A stretch of 64,000 bases of DNA from a bacterium. Lineage in GTDB: Bacteria; Pseudomonadota; Alphaproteobacteria; Caulobacterales; Caulobacteraceae. The stretch covers positions 1 to 64,000 of the forward strand of contig JAVBXP010000026.1 in the NCBI GenBank assembly GCA_030824495.1. The letters are read 5' to 3'. The notes beneath the pieces are model-generated. The model was given only the letters and a program-made list of their open reading frames with translations. It ran no database searches and had not been told where the DNA came from. A program made the translations under genes and the position numbers. Below, piece after piece: positions 52,250 to 59,899 of the stretch (position 1 is its first letter; every line of letters starts with the position of its first letter).

Positions 52250-52942
52250 GTGGACGCGCGACGATTCGGGGACATGGTCGATCTGAGCTCCGAGATGGCA
52301 GAGCTGTGGGCGTCCCTTGGGGCGTCGGTCTCTGGCCGTGGGCGGGTTGTCCAGATCACCGCCGCGCGCCGGGGCGAGGGCGTCTCCACCGTGGCGCGGG
52401 AGTTGGCGCTGTTCGCCGCCCGCCGTGCAGGTCGATCAGTGTGGCTTGTAGACCTGGACCTGATCGCCGCGGCTCAACATGCCGCCATCGTCGAGGGGGC
52501 TGCGCGTTACGGCGCGCTCTCGGAGCCGGCCCAGGCCAGCCCGGATGGCTCGATGTTCTTTACGATCCAGCCGCAGGCTGAGACGGCGGCTGGCGAGGTT
52601 TGGCCAGACGCGCAGTACCTGGCCGCACACCGGGTTGGAGGGGCGCGGTGGTGGGTTACGCGGTTTCAGCGCGAGCGCCTGGCTGCAGGCCAGGGCGTCC
52701 ATGTGCTGGCGGCCGGCAACTATTGGGACAGCTTGCGACGCGTCGTCGATCTGGTCATCGTCGATGGCCCCTCGCCGGAACGCTCGCGCGCGGGGCTGAC
52801 CGTTTCGCCGTTCATGGATCAAACTGTGCTGGTGGTCGCCGCCGACCAGCCGGATGTCGGGGCGCCGGCGCGGATGCGCGACGCCGTGACGGCCGCGGGC
52901 GGCCATGTGGCCGGGTTGTTCTTCAATCGCGGCGCCGTATAG
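52250..52942 (+). CDS. Exopolysaccharide ATPase-like protein with degenerate P-loop (HfsB-like)
   Basis: A 230-residue protein of the MinD/BY-kinase fold found with Wzz proteins. The Walker A position reads R-G-E-G-V-S-T, with Val where the invariant Lys should be; Walker A' is V-W-L-V-D-L-D-L. Walker B appears as L-V-I-V-D-G-P-S, and no C-terminal Tyr cluster exists. It may therefore be a structural partner rather than an active kinase. The start is GTG 52250, or ATG 52274 with a GGGGA site. It lies 30 bases after the copolymerase gene. Confidence 0.82.
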   Translation: MDARRFGDMVDLSSEMAELWASLGASVSGRGRVVQITAARRGEGVSTVARELALFAARRAGRSVWLVDLDLIAAAQHAAIVEGAARYGALSEPAQASPDGSMFFTIQPQAETAAGEVWPDAQYLAAHRVGGARWWVTRFQRERLAAGQGVHVLAAGNYWDSLRRVVDLVIVDGPSPERSRAGLTVSPFMDQTVLVVAADQPDVGAPARMRDAVTAAGGHVAGLFFNRGAV

Positions 52943-52978
52943 CCGTCAGGCTTTCTGAGCCCGGCGCGGCCCTAGCGT

Positions 52979-54502
52979 CTAACGTACCGTGTCGGAGTCG
53001 CCGAGCAGGCAGGGCACGGTCATGAACATGATGTAGAGGTCGAGCCAGAAGGACTGGCGCTCGATGTACTCGACGTCGAGGGCGACCCGGTTGCGAACCA
53101 GTTCTGGAGTATCCACCGCGCCGCGCGAGCCGTTGATCGCCGCCCAGCCGGTCATGCCGGGCTTCATGCGGTGGCGGTGGGCGTACTCGCTGACCAGGCG
53201 CGAGCTTTCCACATCGCCGGTCTTCATGCCGATGGCGTGGGGGCGGGGGCCGACGAGGGACATCTCGCCGTTCAACACGTTCAGAAGCTGTGGCAGTTCA
53301 TCCAGGCTGGTCTTGCGGATGAAGCGGCCGACCTTGGTCACGCGGTCGTCGTCGGTGCTGATCTGGCGCGCGGCCTTGGCGTCGGAGGCCTCGAACCGCA
53401 TGGAGCGGAACTTCCAGACGACGATCTCTTCATTGTTGAAGCCATGGCGGCGCTGGCGGAAGAAGATAGGGCCAGGGCTATCCAGCTTCACCGCGATCGC
53501 CACCAGCAGCATGATCGGCGCGGCCATGAACAGTGCGATCGAGCCGACGACTATGTCCTGCAGGCGCTTGGTGATCGCCTTGCCATGATTGATCTGGTCC
53601 CCGGAGATCCGAGTCAGAGGGATGTTGGCGATCCGGTCGATAGCCTGGGCTTCGTCGTGCTCGCCGTCCTGATCGAGGAGCAGGGTGATTTCATTCGGCA
53701 GGACCGCGAGCCGTTCCAGCAGATTGTGGATCCGCTCGCGCGCGCCCGGGGGAACGGTCAGGACGATCCTGTCGACGAAGGGCATGATCCGGTGGGCGAG
53801 CAGTTCGTCTGTGCCGCCCAGCAGAGGCACGCCATGCAGTTCGGGCGGCGTTTCGGCGATGCGATCGTCGAAGACGCCCAGGACGTTTGCTTCTCGGGTT
53901 TCGAGAATGGCCGAGATCAGACGCTCCGCCGCGCCGGTCGCGCCCACGATGACGAGATTGGGGGTCAGGCGACCGTTCGCACGCCATCGCTTGACGTTCA
54001 GCCACCACACGCCATGCGCGGCAGCCACGGTTAGGAAAGCCATGGGCGTCCACACGCCGAGCGCGGCCGCGAGCATCAGGACGCCGACGAAGTGAGTCAG
54101 CAGCGCAAAGCACATGGCGACCGCGACCGCGAAGCAGACCGTCACCCGCATGAGGTGGGTGGGCAGGTCTTCACGTCGGCCGAACTTGTAGCAATCGAAC
54201 AGCCGCAGGCTGGCGAACGTCACCACCGCAGCGCTGCCATAGATCAGAAAGACGTTGGCGCCGTGGGTGAGGGAGGCGGCCAGGAAGCCGCCGCCAGCCA
54301 GGGCCAGTGCGTCGCCGCCCTGGAAGAACCGCGTCAGCACTCGGCCGGACAGGCGTAGCCGGGTGGGCGTCAGACGGGAGGGGCGCAGCGGGCCGCGCCG
54401 ATCGCGTCCCGGCTCCACCCACGCGCCAGCCGTCGCATCGCCCTGACGCCGGGCGCGGCGTTCGGGCGGAGCGTTCGGCTTCAGGTCGGCGAGGGAGGAC
54501 AT
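52979..54502 (-). CDS. Undecaprenyl-phosphate sugar phosphotransferase (WcaJ/PssZ-like)
   Basis: A 507-residue polyisoprenyl-phosphate hexose-1-phosphate transferase starting exopolysaccharide synthesis. A basic cytoplasmic N-terminus precedes four membrane helices (about 60-165) and a CoA-binding-like Rossmann domain (about 180-300, N-L-V-I-V-G-A-T-G-A-A). The bacterial sugar transferase domain (about 310-507) has K-R-L-Q-D-I-V-V-G, D-S-P-G-P-I-F-F-R-Q, K-F-R-S-M-R, D-E-L-P-Q-L-L-N-V-L and S-L-V-G-P-R-P-H. It is convergent with the copolymerase pair and presumably serves the same polymer, as HfsE/PssY/PssZ do in C. crescentus. Confidence 0.92.
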   Translation of the reverse strand: MSSLADLKPNAPPERRARRQGDATAGAWVEPGRDRRGPLRPSRLTPTRLRLSGRVLTRFFQGGDALALAGGGFLAASLTHGANVFLIYGSAAVVTFASLRLFDCYKFGRREDLPTHLMRVTVCFAVAVAMCFALLTHFVGVLMLAAALGVWTPMAFLTVAAAHGVWWLNVKRWRANGRLTPNLVIVGATGAAERLISAILETREANVLGVFDDRIAETPPELHGVPLLGGTDELLAHRIMPFVDRIVLTVPPGARERIHNLLERLAVLPNEITLLLDQDGEHDEAQAIDRIANIPLTRISGDQINHGKAITKRLQDIVVGSIALFMAAPIMLLVAIAVKLDSPGPIFFRQRRHGFNNEEIVVWKFRSMRFEASDAKAARQISTDDDRVTKVGRFIRKTSLDELPQLLNVLNGEMSLVGPRPHAIGMKTGDVESSRLVSEYAHRHRMKPGMTGWAAINGSRGAVDTPELVRNRVALDVEYIERQSFWLDLYIMFMTVPCLLGDSDTVR

Positions 54503-54721
54503 TTGGGACCGGCGGAGGCGACTATGCCGCGCGACATTGTCACGCAGGCTCTGTGCGAGCAGTTAACACGGACGACGATGAGCTTATAGGTTTCGGAGAA
54601 CTCTCGCGAACGCGGCTGGATGATCCCTCGAAGGCAGGGCGGCCAAGCAGTTCATGTGATCCGATTGTAAGCAAACAACAATCGACGCGAGGAGGATGTC
54701 TACCGATCCCGTCAGTGTTTT

Positions 54722-55780
54722 TCATCGCGACGCCGCCCGTTGTCGGCCGCTTGCGGAGACTTCGGCGATCGCGGCGGCCACGACCTGTGGATGCTCATTC
54801 ATCAGCATGTGGGAGCTGTTCGCGACGACCCTGTCGACCCCAAGCGTAGATCGCGCCGCGAGTTCTTCATGCAGGTTCCGCCAGAGCGTTTGGGCCGGCG
54901 GCGCGCTGGCGTAGGTTCCATCGGCGGTCAGGACGATGAGCGGCATGTCGCCATAGGTTTGGCGGCCCGCGGCGATCTGGTCCGATGTCGCCGGCCAGAG
55001 ACTGTCGAGCTCAGAGACCTGCGTGCGCCACGTCGAGGCGCGCAGGCTTTCGGCAAGGCGCGCTGCGCTCACCTTGGCCGGCTGGTCGGGCCGAGGCTTG
55101 GCGACGCAGTTTTGGAGAGCGGGCGCGGTGGAGGGGAGCTGCTTGAGTTCCGCAGCCTCCAGGCAAGCGGCCGCCTTGCGTCTGATCGGTGCGACGCCGC
55201 CAGCCCCCGGCCCAAACATCTCGGCGAAGCGCGTATCCTGATGTTCGACGGAGGGATCGACCAGAACCATTCCGACAACCTCCAGCGGCCGACGATTGGA
55301 CAGCAGCCGCACGTACAGCGCGCCTGCGGAGTGCCCGACCAGGACGAACGGGCCGCTGATCCGCGCCGCGCGAAGCCCCCGGTCGAGGTCGCGAGCTATG
55401 GCTGCGCCGTCGCGGGGCAGGGGGCCAGGGTCGCTGAAGCCGTAGCCGGCGCGATCATAGGTGCAGACGCGGTTGGTGCGCTCGACCTGGGCTCGAACAC
55501 GTGTCCAGGCGAGCGAGGTCGCGGCATAGCCACCTTCCAGGATGACGGTCGGAGAGCCTTGGCCTGAACAGCGGAAGTTCAGCGCTCGCCCATCGGGCAG
55601 GCGTGCGAGTTGGCCCGGTTGGGCGGAGGCCTCGCTGGCCTTGGGCTGCGTCCTCGCTGCCGCGCCGCTGTCCAGCAGGGCCAGGCTGAGCGCGATGACG
55701 AAGGTCAGAGGCCTGTTTAACGTCAATTTGAGCCCCGGGTGGATGGAGGCATCTCTATGCAGATGCATGAAGTCGGGCAA
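54722..55780 (-). CDS. Exported alpha/beta hydrolase
   Basis: A protein of up to 352 residues with the lipase fold: V-I-L-E-G-G-Y, C-T-Y-D-R-A-G-Y-G-F-S-D, nucleophile elbow V-G-H-S-A-G (Ser), V-L-V-D-P-S, and a late S-S-H-M-L-M (His). A hydrophobic signal segment lies at about residues 24-42. A TTG at 55724-55726 would start right before it, after a GGGGC site, and may be the true start. Substrate unknown. The 219 bases upstream hold a GATTGT..ACAATC inverted repeat (54663-54683 region borders the 3' side). Confidence 0.83.
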   Translation of the reverse strand: MPDFMHLHRDASIHPGLKLTLNRPLTFVIALSLALLDSGAAARTQPKASEASAQPGQLARLPDGRALNFRCSGQGSPTVILEGGYAATSLAWTRVRAQVERTNRVCTYDRAGYGFSDPGPLPRDGAAIARDLDRGLRAARISGPFVLVGHSAGALYVRLLSNRRPLEVVGMVLVDPSVEHQDTRFAEMFGPGAGGVAPIRRKAAACLEAAELKQLPSTAPALQNCVAKPRPDQPAKVSAARLAESLRASTWRTQVSELDSLWPATSDQIAAGRQTYGDMPLIVLTADGTYASAPPAQTLWRNLHEELAARSTLGVDRVVANSSHMLMNEHPQVVAAAIAEVSASGRQRAASR

Positions 55781-55877
55781 CTATACTCGCCTCAATGTGG
55801 CGCCTTTTAGGGTTCAGCCTCAACGAGCGGGCGAATGTCGCCGTCCGCGGTTTGGTATTCAGCAAGTCGAGGGTGCA

Positions 55878-56087
55878 GTGGTCGATCGTTCTGTTTTACA
55901 GGCCGGCGAAAATTCGCCGGAACACGTCGCTTACCGGCTCATGGAGTGTATCGCGGACGTGGAAGGCATATCCCTCTCGAAGTCCGGCAAGGAAAAGATG
56001 GCGACCCGCAAATGGATCCTCGACGCCTATGCGGAGAGCCTGGACGCGGTGCGCGCGAACCGACGCTATAACAAGCCGCAAGCCTAG
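55878..56087 (+). CDS. Small conserved-looking protein, function unknown
   Basis: A 69-residue protein from GTG 55878, with GAGGG four bases upstream, to a TAG followed closely by a strong terminator. It is helical and charged: Y-R-L-M-E-C-I-A-D-V-E-G, K-W-I-L-D-A-Y-A-E-S-L-D-A-V, R-R-Y-N-K-P. No signal or membrane segment, one Cys. I recognise no family. Its codon use suits the genome, and own ribosome site plus terminator support it as real. Confidence 0.6.
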   Translation: MVDRSVLQAGENSPEHVAYRLMECIADVEGISLSKSGKEKMATRKWILDAYAESLDAVRANRRYNKPQA

Positions 56088-56097
56088 ATGAGAGTCA

Positions 56098-56132
56098 GCG
56101 AGGGAGCGCCCGCTGTGCGCTCCCTCGCTTTT
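56098..56132 (+). terminator. Intrinsic terminator of the 69-residue protein gene
   Basis: A 12-base perfect stem (56098-56109 with 56117-56128), seven-base loop and TTTT tail, 11 bases after the stop. Confidence 0.9.
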
Positions 56133-56480
56133 CGCCGGCGCCTGTTGGGCCGGCTGCGCGCACGAGACGATGGGCTCGTTTTGGTGCGCGAGTGTCTCGC
56201 AATGATCTGACGAGCAAGACTTGTGCCTGAGCGCGCCAATCTTGAGTTGGCGGCTGCGTGACGGTCTGATGATTTCACGGACTCGGGCGTTGCGTCCTCG
56301 CGAATCCGGCGCGTGGTCTTGGCCAATTCGCCCTCAGCGCGAATAAAGCGCCCTGCGTTACAATTGGTTTCTGAAAAGCTTGGCTAGACACGGTTGTATG
56401 GTTGACGGGGTGTTAACTAGCAGTGCAGTTGGCGTAACGGCGTTGGAATAGCGTCGATCTTCCATAATCGTGGGGTTTTC
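56133..56480. other. Intergenic stretch before the PEP-CTERM gene
   Basis: About 350 bases without a convincing gene; a minus-strand open frame here is Arg/Ser-rich and looks spurious. The last 120 bases are AT-richer, contain TTGACG and GTTAAC near 56403-56417, and end with GTGGGG before the ATG, so they probably hold the promoter and long leader of the PEP-CTERM gene. Confidence 0.55.
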
Positions 56481-57134
56481 ATGCGTAATCTAGTTTTGGC
56501 GGGCGCCGCTGCGGCGGCCCTGCTGATGGCGGCCGGCACCGCTTCGGCCGCCACTGTCTTGCTTGAGTCGACCTTTGAAGACATCGCCGTCGGTTCCAAC
56601 AGCTACGTTATCGTCAATACAGCCGATGGCTGGACCAAGGGCGACGGTTACGGTTCGGGCGTGGCCGGGATCGAAGTCCAGAACAACGTCGCCGGCGCTC
56701 CTGCCGCCAACGGCGGGCTGAAGTTCGTCGAACTCGACAGCACCGCCAACAGCTCGATGTACTACACCTTCAGCTACACCGGCCGCGTGGACCTGAGCTT
56801 CCTGTACTCGCCGCGCCCCAACGTGTCGGCTGACAGCAATGGCATCTCCGTCCTGCTGAACGGCCAACTGCTGAACCCGCCGCTGTCCGTGACCGGCGGC
56901 CCGCTGCAGCAGACGCAATGGCAGACCTACGGCGCCAATTTCTCGGTGAACTCGGGTGACATCCTGAGCTTCTCGGCGGTCGGCACCAACGACTCGCTCG
57001 GCGGCTACGTCGACAACATCACCATCTCGGCGGTTCCGGAACCGGCGACCTGGGCGATGATGATCATCGGCTTCGCCAGCGCCGGCTCGATGGTTCGCAG
57101 CGCGCGCCGCAAGCAAGCGCTCGCCGCCGCTTAA
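56481..57134 (+). CDS. PEP-CTERM (PEPxxWA) sorting-domain secreted protein
   Basis: A 217-residue exported protein. The signal peptide ends A-S-A-A (about 24). The mature part is a beta-rich, Ser/Asn/Gly-rich domain (F-E-D-I-A-V-G-S-N-S-Y; W-Q-T-Y-G-A-N-F-S-V; G-G-Y-V-D-N-I-T-I-S) like DUF642/jelly-roll carbohydrate-binding proteins. The C-terminus has V-P-E-P-A-T-W-A-M-M-I-I-G-F and a basic end (R-S-A-R-R-K), the PEPxxWA sorting signal processed by an exosortase. It is likely surface-anchored or released, perhaps tied to exopolysaccharide. No exosortase gene is in the window. Confidence 0.9.
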   Translation: MRNLVLAGAAAAALLMAAGTASAATVLLESTFEDIAVGSNSYVIVNTADGWTKGDGYGSGVAGIEVQNNVAGAPAANGGLKFVELDSTANSSMYYTFSYTGRVDLSFLYSPRPNVSADSNGISVLLNGQLLNPPLSVTGGPLQQTQWQTYGANFSVNSGDILSFSAVGTNDSLGGYVDNITISAVPEPATWAMMIIGFASAGSMVRSARRKQALAAA

Positions 57135-57158
57135 GACTCCAATCGGGTCACAACGAAC

Positions 57159-57193
57159 GCGCCGCCCCTCTGATGATGGGCGGCGTTTTTGTT
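57159..57193 (+). terminator. Intrinsic terminator of the PEP-CTERM gene
   Basis: GCCGCCC pairs with GGGCGGC across a ten-base loop, followed by GTTTTTGTTT, about 25 bases after the stop. Confidence 0.85.
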
Positions 57194-57341
57194 TCGGGCG
57201 ACAGGTTCTGTGGGTTAATCGCTCTCGCCCCGTTGCTCCGGGCATATAGTTTCGGCTATGAGGTGCGACCCGATTTGGACCGCTCGCCGTCGAAAGACTG
57301 CGAAGGCCCGGACCGGACGGGAGACAACCCGTAAAAACGCT

Positions 57342-57431
57342 GGTGACGTGGCCGAGTGGCTGAAGGCAACGGTTTGCTAAATCGTCATACGTGAAAGCGT
57401 ATCCAGGGTTCGAATCCCTGCGTCACCGCCA
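57342..57431 (+). tRNA. tRNA-Ser (anticodon GCT)
   Basis: A 90-base class II tRNA. GGTGACG (57342-57348) pairs with CGTCACC (57421-57427), followed by G and encoded CCA. The anticodon stem ACGGT/ATCGT encloses TTGCTAA with anticodon GCT, reading AGC and AGU. A long variable arm (CATACGTGAAAGCGTAT region) and T arm with TTCGAAT are present. Confidence 0.96.
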
Positions 57432-57542
57432 TTCTCTTCCATTTTCCGAGCAGTCTTCTCCGCCCCGATGGCCGGGCATCGCGGATGCCTGTCGACTTGA
57501 TCCTGCAATGTCGGGATCATGCTGCAAAGCATGGGAGGCATC

Positions 57543-58406
57543 ATGGACATCGACGAGCGGAAGTTTCGCTTCGAGGCGGCGGACGGCGCGTCCATCGCGG
57601 CCTATCGCTGGGCGGCGGCGGGCGTGGAGCCCAAGGCCATTCTGCAGATAGCCCACGGAATGGGCGAGCATGCGGGGCGCTACCCAGCCGCGCTGGCGCC
57701 GATCATGGCGGCCGGTTTTGTGCTCTACGCCGAAGATCACCGCGGACACGGCTACACCGCCGCCAGCAAGGAGGCGCTGGGCGACTTCGGTGAGAACGGC
57801 GCCGAACTGGTGGTCGAGGATATCGCTCAGCTCAACGCAATCGCCCGTGCGGAGCATCCGGGTCTGCCCTTGGTGTTGCTGGGGCATAGCCTGGGATCCT
57901 TTTTCGCCCAGGCCTACGTCTTCGATCATGGCGACGAGATCGACGGCCTGGTCCTGTCGGGCACGGCTGCGTTTGGCGACAGGAGCGGCCCGGCCAAACG
58001 TTTGGACGAGATCGGCGCAGGCGAGGCGAAGCCGCGAACCCCCTATGACTGGCTGTCTCGGGACGAGGCGGAGGTGGACGCCTATATCGCCGACCCGCTC
58101 TGCGGCTTCTCGCGCCATCCCGACAACGCCGCGAGCTTCGCGCGCGTAGCGGCGCGGCTGAAGGACGTCGCCGAGATCGCGAAAATACCCAAGGCCCTGC
58201 CGATCTACGTGTTCGTCGGCGACAAGGATCCGATCAACCAGGACCTGACGCTGCTGAGGCCTCTGGTCGATCGCTACCTCGCGGCCGGTATCGAGGACCT
58301 TGAGGTCAAGATCTATCCGGGCGGCCGTCACGAGATGCTCAACGAGACCAACCGCGCCGAAGTCGTCGCCGACCTGTTGGCCTGGCTACGAAGGGTTGTC
58401 GGCTAG
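57543..58406 (+). CDS. Alpha/beta hydrolase, monoacylglycerol-lipase-like
   Basis: A 287-residue cytoplasmic hydrolase of the Hydrolase_4 (lysophospholipase/MGL) family: I-A-H-G-M-G-E-H-A-G-R-Y, D-H-R-G-H-G-Y-T, L-L-G-H-S-L-G-S-F (nucleophile Ser), V-F-V-G-D-K-D-P-I-N (Asp), Y-P-G-G-R-H-E-M-L-N-E (His). ATG 57543 is chosen because GGGAGG lies four bases before it. Its TAG shares CTAG 58403-58406 with the convergent charged-protein gene. Confidence 0.92.
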   Translation: MDIDERKFRFEAADGASIAAYRWAAAGVEPKAILQIAHGMGEHAGRYPAALAPIMAAGFVLYAEDHRGHGYTAASKEALGDFGENGAELVVEDIAQLNAIARAEHPGLPLVLLGHSLGSFFAQAYVFDHGDEIDGLVLSGTAAFGDRSGPAKRLDEIGAGEAKPRTPYDWLSRDEAEVDAYIADPLCGFSRHPDNAASFARVAARLKDVAEIAKIPKALPIYVFVGDKDPINQDLTLLRPLVDRYLAAGIEDLEVKIYPGGRHEMLNETNRAEVVADLLAWLRRVVG

Positions 58407-59158
58407 ACCTTGTCTTCAGGCGGCGGCTCGCCTTCGCTTGCCGGCGCGGTCAACGGATCTTGCGCGTCGCGCTGGCTCCGCCAATCGGTGAAGCTGCGTC
58501 CGAACTCGTCCTGTCGCGCGCCGCGGAAGACGCGATATTCTGCGTCGTACTTGCGGTGCTGCTCAGCCCGCCAGGCTGCGTAATCCTGGTCGTGGCTGCG
58601 GAGCTGTTCGTCGCGCCAGGCTAGATAGTCGGGGTCGAATTCGGCGTTGGCATGGGGATGGTAGGCGTAGTCCGCCGGCGGCCCGAATTCACGCACCCCC
58701 AGGTCGCGACGGTCCAGCGGCTGATCGCCGTAGGGGGCGTCTTCGTAACCGGACGCGGCGCGCTGGTGGCGCGGTCGATGCTTGTGTTGCCTCGGCAGGG
58801 ATTCGCGGTAGCCATGCGCTTCAATGCCGTATTCCTGCCCGCCATGCGGTCCCTCAAGGCTGTAATAGCCCCGCGTGAGGGCGTCTTCGTAGTCCGGCGG
58901 CAGGTCGGGGCCGGGTTCTGGACCGGCCGGATGGAACCGGGCGCGTCGCCAGGGCGGACGCTCGGCGTGGACGCGGTGGCTGGCGTAGGCGCCGTAGGAC
59001 CGCGGCTCTGCGCCATAGTAGCGGGCCTGATCGGACGAAAAGCGACCTTCCTCGCCGAAACTGCGCCGGTCATCGGCGCGCCGTTCCTCGCGACGTTCGG
59101 CTTCGCGCCAGCGGGTTTCGCTGCGCGGATCTTCGGGGTGATGGTCGCGGTTGGCCAT
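58403..59158 (-). CDS. Charged low-complexity protein behind an EcfG promoter
   Basis: A 251-residue hydrophilic protein without signal or membrane segment. The N-terminal half is rich in Arg, Glu, His, Tyr and Pro (R-E-A-E-R-R-E-E-R-R). The C-terminal 70 residues carry a repeated W-R-x-E-Q / Y-x-A-W-R pattern: Y-L-A-W-R-D-E-Q, Y-A-A-W-R-A-E-Q, then Y-R-V-F-R and F-T-D-W-R. It looks disordered. AAGGGAG precedes the ATG and an exact GGAAC-N16-CGTT promoter lies just upstream, marking it as a general-stress gene. No family recognised. Confidence 0.78.
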   Translation of the reverse strand: MANRDHHPEDPRSETRWREAERREERRADDRRSFGEEGRFSSDQARYYGAEPRSYGAYASHRVHAERPPWRRARFHPAGPEPGPDLPPDYEDALTRGYYSLEGPHGGQEYGIEAHGYRESLPRQHKHRPRHQRAASGYEDAPYGDQPLDRRDLGVREFGPPADYAYHPHANAEFDPDYLAWRDEQLRSHDQDYAAWRAEQHRKYDAEYRVFRGARQDEFGRSFTDWRSQRDAQDPLTAPASEGEPPPEDKV

Positions 59159-59186
59159 GGCGTGATCTCCCTTGGGTCCATTGGGA

Positions 59187-59211
59187 AACGAAGCGGCCGG
59201 GCGGCCGTTCC
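59187..59211 (-). promoter_or_regulatory. EcfG-type general-stress promoter
   Basis: On the minus strand GGAAC, 16 bases, CGTT: the consensus of EcfG (SigT) sigma factors in alphaproteobacteria. Its -10 element ends 28 bases before the ATG of the charged protein gene, giving a short leader of about 20 bases. Confidence 0.75.
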
Positions 59212-59275
59212 GCTGCGCCTTGTCAGAGCAATAAGCCGCAGGCCAAGCGGCGCTGCGGAGGCTAGATTGCCGCCG

Positions 59276-59899
59276 ATGCGTCAGATCCAGTTTCTCCTCC
59301 CGCCGCTGTTCCTGCTGCTCGCCGGCTCGGCCAACGCGGCTGATCGCGGCACGACCCAGCGGGACGAAGGATTTCGCGGGGCGGTGACGGCGCCGCTCGA
59401 AGACCTGAACATCAAGCAGGCCGACATTCCCGACGTGCTGTTGAGGGCGGTCGCCGACCCCTATGACGTAAAGGATCTGCCGCGGTGCGAGGGCATTGCG
59501 GCCGAGATCGGGAAACTCGACGCGGCGCTCGGCCCCGACCTGGACGAGGCGCCGCCGCCGGACAACCGCACGCGCACCCAGAAGATCGCCGCCCAGGCCA
59601 AGGCCGCCGCGGTCGCCGGGGTGCGCGGCGAGAGCCAGGACGTGCTGCCGTTTCGCGGCTGGGTGCGCAAGCTGACCGGCGCCGACCACCACCGCAAGCA
59701 GGTCGAGGCGGCGGTGAAGGCGGGCTCGGTCCGGCGCGGCTATCTCAAAGGGGTCGGCATGCGCATGAACTGCGCGCCGCCGGCGGCCCCGAGTTGGTTC
59801 GTTCCCGAACCGCCCGCGACGCCCAAGTCCTGGCTGGCGGGGCTTTGGGAGAGCGTCACGGCCTGGTTCAAGGGCGTGCTGGCGATGTTTGGCCGCTAG
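59276..59899 (+). CDS. Exported protein of unknown function
   Basis: A 207-residue protein with a signal peptide (I-Q-F-L-L-P-P-L-F-L-L-L-A-G-S-A-N-A, cleavage about 22). The mature part has F-R-G-A-V-T-A-P-L-E-D-L-N-I, a single pair of Cys (about 71 and 167) that could bridge, L-P-F-R-G-W-V-R-K-L-T-G-A, and an amphipathic Trp-rich C-terminus (W-L-A-G-L-W-E-S-V-T-A-W-F-K). Such proteins recur in Caulobacteraceae but I know no function. Stops of this gene and the M20 peptidase share CTAG. Confidence 0.78.
   Translation: MRQIQFLLPPLFLLLAGSANAADRGTTQRDEGFRGAVTAPLEDLNIKQADIPDVLLRAVADPYDVKDLPRCEGIAAEIGKLDAALGPDLDEAPPPDNRTRTQKIAAQAKAAAVAGVRGESQDVLPFRGWVRKLTGADHHRKQVEAAVKAGSVRRGYLKGVGMRMNCAPPAAPSWFVPEPPATPKSWLAGLWESVTAWFKGVLAMFGR

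Noticed and set aside
54663..54683. GATTGT..ACAATC inverted repeat between the sugar transferase and hydrolase genes
   Set aside because: A six-base inverted repeat with nine-base spacer in an AT-richer spacer is likely by chance; no second copy or known regulator match.
56084..56326. 80-residue Arg/Ser-rich minus-strand frame
   Set aside because: Biased composition expected from random GC-rich DNA, no ribosome site, and it runs through the terminator hairpin of the neighbouring gene.
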